Positions 1 to 5,045 of a stretch of DNA of 7,070 bases are shown one piece after another. Source of the stretch: an uncultured Steroidobacteraceae bacterium (GTDB taxonomy: Bacteria; Pseudomonadota; Gammaproteobacteria; Steroidobacterales; Steroidobacteraceae); assembly GCA_955652625.1 (NCBI GenBank), contig CATPBM010000290.1, positions 1 through 7,070 on the forward strand, written 5' to 3'. The notes under the pieces are model-generated. The model was not told where the DNA came from. It made no database searches and saw nothing but the letters and a program-made list of their open reading frames with translations. Both the position numbers and the translations under genes were made by a program. Position 1 is the first letter of the stretch, and each line of letters begins with the position of its first letter.

Positions 1-955
1 CGAGCAGCGGCATGATTATGCCGCGGTTGGCGATATAGAAGTTCACGTAACTGCCCGCCAGGCGCTCGCCGGCCGAGCGGGCCTTGCTGCCCTCACGAGC
101 GACGATGCCATGCGCCTCGCGAGCCCGCAGGGTGAGCGGGCCGGGCATCGGCAGCCGCACGATCTTCAGGCGCCTGCCGCGGGCGTCGCGCGCATCATTC
201 AGACGCTCCCAGGCATCGAGGCAGATCGCGTGCTGCGGATCCCGCCGCCGATCGCTCCAGGTGAGGCACACCTCCCCGGGACGCGCGAAGCAGGCGAGGT
301 TGTCGATATGCCCGTCGGTCTCGTCATTGAACACTCCCCGGCCGAGCCAGATGATGTGGCTTACGCCGAGGTACGCGCGCAGCTGCCGTTCGACGTCCTC
401 GCGTCCGAGGGTGGGGTTGCGGTTGGCGTTGAGCAGGCATTCCTCGGTGACGAGCGCCGTGCCCTCGCCGTCCACGTGGATTGCGCCGCCTTCATTGACG
501 ATCGGGGCGCGGTAGCGGTCGAGTCGCTCGTTCTCGAGCACTTTGCGTGCCACCAGCTCGTCCTGGTCCCAGGGGAAATACAGCCCGCCCTCGAGACCAC
601 CCCAGGCGTTGAAGTGCCAGTCGACCCCGCGCACGGTGCCTCGCCGGTTGACGACGCAGGTCGGTCCCACGTCGCGCATCCAGCAGTCATCGTGCGCCAT
701 TTCCACGACCCGCACGCTGTCTGGGAGCAGCGCGCGCGCCGTGACGTAATGCGCCGTGGAGACTCCGAGCGTGACGGGCTCGAATTGGGCGATCGCTGCC
801 GCCACCTGCGCGAGGGCGAGCTGTGCCGGCCGCGCCGCTTCGCGCCAGTTATCCGGCCGCTCGGGCCAGAGCATCCAGCAGCCCGCGTGCGGCTCGAATT
901 CCCCTGGCATGCGAAAGCCGTCCGCCGCGGGCGTACCCATCAGGGTGCGCGTCAT
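1..955 (-). CDS. aguA: Agmatine deiminase (agmatine iminohydrolase), 3' end outside window
   Basis: Hydrolyses agmatine to N-carbamoylputrescine and ammonia in the cytoplasm, the first step of the agmatine route to putrescine. The frame is open for 318 codons and leaves the window at base 1. Family landmarks are in order: GEFEPHAGCWMLWPERPDNW (residues 18-37), DDCWMRDVGPT (89-99), DWHFNAWGG (112-120), EGGAIHVDGEGT (155-166), EECLLNANRNP (171-181), NDETDGHIDN (210-219, with the catalytic-type His216), LPMPGPL (268-274) and GSYVNFYIAN (301-310). Members usually have about 345-380 residues, so roughly 30-60 are missing, including the catalytic cysteine near the C-terminus, which cannot be checked here. 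The ATG at 955 was chosen because it overlaps the permease stop as ATGA; an in-frame ATG at 940 is the alternative. No good Shine-Dalgarno precedes it, which suggests translational coupling. An aguB partner, if present, would lie beyond the left edge. Confidence 0.93.
   Translation of the reverse strand, partial: MTRTLMGTPAADGFRMPGEFEPHAGCWMLWPERPDNWREAARPAQLALAQVAAAIAQFEPVTLGVSTAHYVTARALLPDSVRVVEMAHDDCWMRDVGPTCVVNRRGTVRGVDWHFNAWGGLEGGLYFPWDQDELVARKVLENERLDRYRAPIVNEGGAIHVDGEGTALVTEECLLNANRNPTLGREDVERQLRAYLGVSHIIWLGRGVFNDETDGHIDNLACFARPGEVCLTWSDRRRDPQHAICLDAWERLNDARDARGRRLKIVRLPMPGPLTLRAREAHGIVAREGSKARSAGERLAGSYVNFYIANRGIIMPLL
952..955 (-). promoter_or_regulatory. ATGA stop/start overlap joining permease and aguA
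   Basis: Read on the minus strand, the permease TGA stop (954-952) shares bases with the aguA ATG (955-953). The upstream stretch has no recognisable Shine-Dalgarno, so reinitiation by ribosomes finishing the permease is the likely way aguA is translated. This overlap also supports the choice of aguA start. Confidence 0.75.
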
Positions 956-2433
956 GTGCGTAGGCGGCTGTGCTTGAAGCCGTAGAAGGCGTAGATCGAC
1001 ATGCCCACGGCGGTCCAGATCACGAGCCGCATCCAGGTCGCCCATCCCAGCGTCAGCGTCAAGCCGAAACAAAAGAGTGCGCCCAGCACGCAGGTGAAGG
1101 GCGCCCAGGGGACGCGGAACGGCCGGTGTGCATCGGGCCGCGTGTACCGCAACATCAGTACGCCAAGGCACACGACCCCGAACGCCAGCAGGATGCCCAT
1201 GGAAATAAGATCCGCCAGCACATCCAGCGGGAAGATAGCGGCGATCAGCGCCGCGCCCACTCCGGTCCACACCGTGGATACATGCGGTGTTTTAAACCGC
1301 GGGTGGCAGCGGCTCATGGCGGGCGGCAGGAGGCCATCGTCCGCCATCGACAAAAGGATGCGCGGCTGCCCGAGCAGCGAGGTGAGGATGACCGAGGTCA
1401 TGCCGGCGATAACGCCCACCTTGAGAATCCACGAAAGCCAGGAGAGCTGCGGGTGCGCGTCAAGTGCCACAGCCACCGGTGCGTCAGTATCGAGCTTCTG
1501 GAACGGCACCATGCCGGTGAGGACTGTCGCCATGGCGACGTACAGCACTGCGGAAATGATCAGGGCGCCGAGGATGCCGATTGGCAGATCGCGCTGCGGA
1601 TTACGCGCCTCGAGCGCAGTCGTCGAGGCCGTATCGAAACCGACATAGGAGAAAAAGATGATTGCCGCTCCTTGCAGCACCCCACTCCAGCCGAAATGAC
1701 CGCGGGCCCCGGTGTTGGGCGGAATATAGGGTCGCCAATTCGAGGGGTCGATGTACTTGAGGCCGGCGATCACGATGATCACGATGATCGCGACCTTCAA
1801 AGACACCATGAGCGTATTTGCGCTGGCCGACCCGCGCATTCCCACATACAGCAGCGCCGTCATCGCGGCGATGATCAACACGGCCGGTACGTTGACGATG
1901 GCGCCGGTGGCAATGAGGTGATCGTGCGCGTCGAGCCCGATTGGCGCGTTGACGAGAGCCGCCGGCAGGTGGATGTGCGCGTCGGCCAGGAGACTCACGA
2001 CGTAAGCCGACCAGCTCACCGCCACGGCGGAAGCCGAGATGGCGTATTCGAGCAGCAGGTTCCAGCCGATGAACCAGGCGAGCGCCTCCCCGAGCGTCGC
2101 GTACGTGTAGCTGTATGCGCTGCCGGGCGCCGGGAGAAACGCGGCGAACTCCGAGTAACACAGCGCCGCCAGTCCGCCGCCAAACGCGGCGATCAGGAGC
2201 GAGAGCGTGATTGCCGGTCCCGAGTGGTTCGCGGCGACCGTGCCCGTGAGCACGAAAATGCCTGAGCCGATGGTGGCGCCGAGGCCGATGGCAATGAGCG
2301 CCGGCGCGCTCAGCACCTGCTTCAGACGGCTCTTGCCGGCAGGGACTGGCTCAATCGGCCGCACGGCGCATAGCTGGCGCAGGAGCGAGGGCCGCGCGGC
2401 CGCGTCGTTACTCTTATTAATAGCGTCCGACAT
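952..2433 (-). CDS. APC-superfamily amino acid/polyamine permease, cationic amino acid transporter (CAT) type
   Basis: Inner-membrane secondary transporter of the amino acid-polyamine-organocation superfamily, 493 residues, within the family's usual length. The first helix carries the signature GLGATIGSGIFVLTG (about residues 50-64), whose unwound glycine-rich stretch contacts substrate in this fold. FFSYVGFDTAST followed by EARNPQRDLPIGI (from about residue 259) is typical of CAT-type members such as Bacillus YfnA/YhdG. Many hydrophobic stretches follow, consistent with about 12 transmembrane helices, and the tail FYGFKHSRLRT is basic. The start at 2433 (MSDAINKSND) gives a normal-length cytoplasmic N-terminus with a weak AAGAG upstream. 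The frame stays open to an ATG at 2493, which would add 20 residues that look like non-coding sequence. It is transcribed with aguA (ATGA overlap), so agmatine, arginine or putrescine is a reasonable guess for the substrate; sequence alone does not fix it. Confidence 0.9.
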   Translation of the reverse strand: MSDAINKSNDAAARPSLLRQLCAVRPIEPVPAGKSRLKQVLSAPALIAIGLGATIGSGIFVLTGTVAANHSGPAITLSLLIAAFGGGLAALCYSEFAAFLPAPGSAYSYTYATLGEALAWFIGWNLLLEYAISASAVAVSWSAYVVSLLADAHIHLPAALVNAPIGLDAHDHLIATGAIVNVPAVLIIAAMTALLYVGMRGSASANTLMVSLKVAIIVIIVIAGLKYIDPSNWRPYIPPNTGARGHFGWSGVLQGAAIIFFSYVGFDTASTTALEARNPQRDLPIGILGALIISAVLYVAMATVLTGMVPFQKLDTDAPVAVALDAHPQLSWLSWILKVGVIAGMTSVILTSLLGQPRILLSMADDGLLPPAMSRCHPRFKTPHVSTVWTGVGAALIAAIFPLDVLADLISMGILLAFGVVCLGVLMLRYTRPDAHRPFRVPWAPFTCVLGALFCFGLTLTLGWATWMRLVIWTAVGMSIYAFYGFKHSRLRT

Positions 2434-2503
2434 GCGCTCTTTTCGTTGCCCGCCCCCGGCGTGGGCCGTGCTCAGTCTCTCACACGCGCACATCCTTCGG
2501 TAC

Positions 2504-2523
2504 GCGCCGGCCTGCGCCGGCGG
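2504..2523. repeat. Two 10-bp-spaced GCGCCGGC repeats next to the candidate promoter
   Basis: GCGCCGGC occurs at 2504-2511 and again at 2514-2521, exactly 10 bp apart. Each copy contains the palindrome GCCGGC, so the pair could also fold as a 6-bp stem with a CTGC loop (2506-2521). It covers the expected -35 and spacer of the plus-strand promoter, where an operator could sit. In DNA this GC-rich, chance is a fair explanation. Confidence 0.3.
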
Positions 2524-2527
2524 GGGT

Positions 2528-2537
2528 GTGCTAGCAT
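2528..2537. promoter_or_regulatory. Candidate bidirectional extended -10 element (TGCTAGCA)
   Basis: On the plus strand TG-C-TAGCAT (2529-2537) fits an extended -10, which would start transcription near 2544 and give icd a leader of about 40 nt. The core TGCTAGCA is a perfect palindrome, so the minus strand reads TG-C-TAGCAC, a weaker extended -10 pointing at the permease with a leader of roughly 90 nt. Neither direction has a good -35, which is tolerated for extended -10 promoters. This is prediction from motif only. Confidence 0.4.
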
Positions 2538-2574
2538 TTCGCGCCCGGCCGCCTTAGCGCCGCGGCGACTTCCC

Positions 2575-2580
2575 AGGAGA
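2575..2580 (+). promoter_or_regulatory. Strong Shine-Dalgarno (AGGAGA) of icd
   Basis: AGGAGA lies 5 nt before the ATG at 2586 and fixes the icd start. It is the only canonical ribosome binding site found in front of any complete gene in this window; the other starts lie at or inside gene overlaps or have weak sites. Confidence 0.8.
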
Positions 2581-2585
2581 CTGCC

Positions 2586-3893
2586 ATGTCCACGGCCTCA
2601 AGCCCCAGGGTCACCCCGCCCGCCCAGGGGGCGAAGATTGCCATCAGCAACGGCAAGCTGGTGGTGCCCGAGAACCCGATCATTCCGTTCATCGAGGGCG
2701 ACGGCACGGGAGCGGACATCTGGCGCGCGAGCGTGCGTGTCATGGACGCGGCGGTCGCCCGCGCGTATGGCGGCAAGCGCCGCATCCACTGGATGGAGGT
2801 GTTCGCCGGGGAAAAGGCCAACAAGCTCTTCAACACCTGGCTGCCCGAGGAGACCGTCAAGGCCTGCCGCGAGTATCTGGTGTCCATCAAGGGACCGCTT
2901 ACTACTCCGGTTGGCGGCGGGATCCGCTCGCTCAACGTCGCGCTGCGCCAGATGCTCGATCTGTACGTGTGTCTGCGGCCGGTGCGCTGGTTCAAGGGCG
3001 TGCCCTCGCCGGTGAAGCATCCCGAGAAGGTCGACATAGTGATCTTCCGCGAGAACACCGAGGACATCTACACCGGCATCGAGTTCGAGGCCGGCACTCC
3101 CGACAATCAGAAATTCCTCGAGCTGTTCCGCCAGGCCTTCCCCAAGGCCTACGCCAAGATCCGTTTCCCGGAAACCTCCGGCATCGGCATTAAGCCGGTC
3201 TCGAAGGAAGGCTCAGAGCGCCTGATCCGCGCGGCGCTCGGCTACGCGATCGCCAACAAGCGCAAGAGCGTGACGCTGGTACACAAGGGCAACATTCAGA
3301 AGTTCACCGAAGGGGCATTTCGCAATTGGGGATATCAGCTCGCTGAGCGCGAGTTTGCAGCTCACGCCTACACCTGGGAACAGTGGGAGCGCACCAAGGC
3401 GGCCAAGGGCGAAAAGGACGCCAACGCCGAGATGGACGGCGCGAAGAAGGCGGGCCGCATCATCGTCAAGGACGCGATCGCCGATATCACGCTGCAGCAG
3501 GTGCTGACACGTCCCGACGAATTCGACGTCATCGCGACCACGAATCTCAACGGTGATTACCTATCGGACGCGCTCGCAGCGCAGGTGGGCGGCATTGGCA
3601 TCGCTCCGGGCGGTAACATCAACTATCTCACCGGGCACGCCGTATTCGAAGCGACGCACGGCACGGCGCCCAAGTACGCGAACCTCGACAAGGTCAACCC
3701 GGGCTCGCTGATCCTGTCCGGGGAAATGATGCTGCGCTACCTGGGCTGGACGGAAGCCGCGGACGAGATCGTCGGCGCCATGGACAAGACCATCGCACAG
3801 AAAACCGTGACCTACGACTTCGCCCGTCTGATGGAAGGGGCACGGGAAGTCGCCACCAGCGCGTTCGGCGACGCGTTGATCCGGAACCTGTAG
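2586..3893 (+). CDS. icd: NADP-dependent isocitrate dehydrogenase (E. coli-type homodimer)
   Basis: Oxidative decarboxylation of isocitrate to 2-oxoglutarate with NADP+ in the TCA cycle; cytosolic homodimer. The 435-residue product aligns along its length with E. coli Icd as I remember it (416 residues). Seen here: the phospho-loop [13 protein letters not shown] (110-122), whose Ser115 equals E. coli Ser113, the AceK target; substrate arginines 121, 131 and 155; Tyr162; Lys234 in [12 protein letters not shown]; metal aspartates 300, 324 and 328. Lys363-Tyr364 and Tyr410/Arg414 match the residues that bind the NADP 2'-phosphate, so NADP rather than NAD use is expected. Compared with E. coli there is a charged, Lys/Glu/Ala-rich insertion of about 13 residues around 264-290. 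It is the first gene of the four-gene unit, with a strong ribosome binding site, so high expression is expected. Confidence 0.98.
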   Translation: MSTASSPRVTPPAQGAKIAISNGKLVVPENPIIPFIEGDGTGADIWRASVRVMDAAVARAYGGKRRIHWMEVFAGEKANKLFNTWLPEETVKACREYLVSIKGPLTTPVGGGIRSLNVALRQMLDLYVCLRPVRWFKGVPSPVKHPEKVDIVIFRENTEDIYTGIEFEAGTPDNQKFLELFRQAFPKAYAKIRFPETSGIGIKPVSKEGSERLIRAALGYAIANKRKSVTLVHKGNIQKFTEGAFRNWGYQLAEREFAAHAYTWEQWERTKAAKGEKDANAEMDGAKKAGRIIVKDAIADITLQQVLTRPDEFDVIATTNLNGDYLSDALAAQVGGIGIAPGGNINYLTGHAVFEATHGTAPKYANLDKVNPGSLILSGEMMLRYLGWTEAADEIVGAMDKTIAQKTVTYDFARLMEGAREVATSAFGDALIRNL

Positions 3894-3896
3894 CGC

Positions 3897-4379
3897 GTGG
3901 CGCGAGCGCGGCCCAAAGCTGCGGCGCCGCCCAGAGCAAAGCTCACGAGTGGCTACTCGGGCACACCGCTTGCAAAGAAACTCGGCATCCGCGCCGGCAG
4001 CCGGCTGTTCGTGCACGCGGCTCCGGGCAATTACCGCAAGCTCGTGGCACCGCTCCCGGAGGGCGTGCGCACCACGCGCCGCATCACCGCGTACACCGAT
4101 ATCATTCACGCCTTTGCCAGCCAGCGCGCGGCGCTCGGGAGGCTGCTGCGCGGCGTGCGCTCACGCATGCGGCAGGATGCCGCCATCTGGGTGAGCTGGC
4201 CGAAGCGGACTTCCGGCGTGCCCACCGACATCACCGAGGACGTGATCCGCGAGATCGCCTTTGCGCTCGACCTGGTGGACATCAAGGTGTGCGCGGTGGA
4301 CGAGACCTGGTCGGGCCTGAAGCTGGTGATCCGCAAGACGCACCGCACCGCGACAGGCAGCAACGGCCGGGCGCCATGA
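3897..4379 (+). CDS. DUF3052 family protein
   Basis: Function unknown; I recognise it as a DUF3052-type protein from two conserved blocks. The N-terminal block SGYSGTPLAKKLGI (residues 18-31) follows a basic, Ala/Pro-rich lead. The C-terminal block starts at AIWVSWPKRTSGVPTDIT (96-113) and ends at VDETWSGLKLVIRK (134-147). The product has 160 residues, no signal peptide and no membrane segment, so it is probably cytosolic. The start is a GTG 3 nt after the icd stop; only a weak GGAA about 10 nt upstream could serve as ribosome binding site, so translation probably depends on icd. No alternative ATG occurs before the conserved block. Its stop overlaps the Nudix start. No catalytic residues are established for this family as far as I know, and the position between icd and aceK is the only functional hint. 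Confidence 0.85.
   Translation: MARARPKAAAPPRAKLTSGYSGTPLAKKLGIRAGSRLFVHAAPGNYRKLVAPLPEGVRTTRRITAYTDIIHAFASQRAALGRLLRGVRSRMRQDAAIWVSWPKRTSGVPTDITEDVIREIAFALDLVDIKVCAVDETWSGLKLVIRKTHRTATGSNGRAP
4376..4379 (+). promoter_or_regulatory. ATGA overlap joining the DUF3052 gene and the Nudix gene
   Basis: The Nudix ATG (4376-4378) overlaps the DUF3052 TGA stop (4377-4379). The preceding GGCCGGGCGCC is a poor ribosome binding site. This supports coupled translation and fixes the Nudix start, although the frame is open further upstream to 4289. Confidence 0.75.
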
Positions 4380-5035
4380 CATCGCAGGGGAACGGCGGCA
4401 CCGTTCTGGAGTGGGCGCGCAGCGTGCAGGCGATCGCGCAGAACGGACTCGCCTTCAGCAAAGATCCGTTTGACCGCGAGCGCTACACGCAGCTGCAGGA
4501 GCTGGTTGCGGGCCTGCTGTCGCGCGAGCTCGCAGTCCCGCTCGATACCGCGCGTGCGTTCTGGGCAGGCGAGGTCGGCTATGCCACGCCCAAAGTCGAC
4601 GTGCGCGGCGCGGTGTTCAAGGGCGAGCAGGTGCTGCTGGTGCGCGAACGGTCCGATGGCCGCTGGACCCTGCCCGGGGGCTGGGTGGATGTCAACGACG
4701 CGCCCTCGGAGGCGGTCGCGCGCGAGATCCATGAGGAGTCAGGCTATCGTGCGCGCGCGGTAAAGCTCGCCGCTCTCCTCGACAAGAACCGTCACCCGCA
4801 CCCCCCGGGCGTGCACCACATCTACAAACTCCTCTTCCTCTGCGAGCTCACCGGCGGCAGCCCCGCCACGAGCAATGAGACCGACGCGGTGGAGTTTTTT
4901 GCGCTGCATGCTCTGCCCGAGCTGTCGACCGGGCGCATCCTCGCCGCCCAGATCCAGAGGCTCTACCAGCACCGGCTGGACCCCACGCTGCCGACCAATA
5001 AATACTTAAAGAACTCCGATCAATGCACAAAATAA
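4376..5035 (+). CDS. Nudix hydrolase with N-terminal helical domain
   Basis: Hydrolyses a nucleoside diphosphate linked to another moiety. Relatives with this architecture are annotated as ADP-ribose pyrophosphatases, and a Gram-positive branch is a CDP-choline pyrophosphatase; the substrate here cannot be read from sequence. The 219 residues comprise an N-terminal domain (about 10-65; WARSVQAIAQNGLAFSKDPF is its hallmark) and a Nudix fold from about residue 70. The Nudix box runs from Gly102 through Arg116-Glu117 and Glu120-Glu121 to Gly123 (REIHEESGY), so the metal-binding REXXEE core is intact. The conserved glutamate seven positions into the box is Asp108 instead. The following NRHPHPPGVHHIYKLLF segment is typical of this subfamily. 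The start at 4376 is set by the ATGA overlap. The last 13 nt overlap the start of aceK. Confidence 0.88.
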   Translation: MTSQGNGGTVLEWARSVQAIAQNGLAFSKDPFDRERYTQLQELVAGLLSRELAVPLDTARAFWAGEVGYATPKVDVRGAVFKGEQVLLVRERSDGRWTLPGGWVDVNDAPSEAVAREIHEESGYRARAVKLAALLDKNRHPHPPGVHHIYKLLFLCELTGGSPATSNETDAVEFFALHALPELSTGRILAAQIQRLYQHRLDPTLPTNKYLKNSDQCTK

Positions 5036-5045
5036 CCACAAAACC
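4991..5045 (+). promoter_or_regulatory. AT-rich Nudix/aceK junction with 13-nt overlap
   Basis: From about 4991 to 5045 the sequence (AATAAATACTTAAAGAAC and onward) is strikingly AT-rich in otherwise GC-rich coding DNA. The aceK ATG (5023) lies inside the last codons of the Nudix gene, whose TAA is 5033-5035. No good Shine-Dalgarno precedes the ATG. Low RNA structure here would help ribosomes start or restart. A weak internal promoter is possible (TGGACC at 4977 and TAAATA at 4999), but the match is poor. Confidence 0.45.

Larger units (their letters stand above)
2434..2585. promoter_or_regulatory. Divergent intergenic region between the permease-aguA unit and the icd unit
   Basis: This 152-bp gap is the only place in the window where both units can start. 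It is GC-rich except around the TGCTAGCATTTC stretch at 2529-2540. It must contain the icd promoter and probably the permease promoter. Apart from the candidate -10 and the GCCGGC repeats listed separately, I see no recognisable operator or riboswitch. Confidence 0.6.

Noticed and set aside
110..985. Plus-strand open frame opposite aguA
   Set aside because: The minus frame carries every agmatine deiminase landmark; the plus frame has none.
1768..1792. Tandem GATCACGAT repeat
   Set aside because: It lies within the permease gene and encodes an Ile/Val helix (IIVIIVIAG); repeated codons explain it.
970..2265. Long plus-strand open frame opposite the permease (about 431 codons)
   Set aside because: Arg/His/Gly-rich low-complexity product with no recognisable domain; it mirrors a clear membrane transporter and is expected from GC-rich codon bias.
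2434..2493. Upstream ATG at 2493 as the permease start
   Set aside because: The 20 added residues have no family resemblance, and the GAAGG motif directly abuts the ATG with no spacing. The ATG at 2433 gives a normal N-terminus.
4289..4375. Nudix start at the upstream in-frame codon at 4289
   Set aside because: It would overlap the DUF3052 gene by 91 nt and add a residue stretch without similarity to the family; the ATGA start at 4376 fits the operon pattern.
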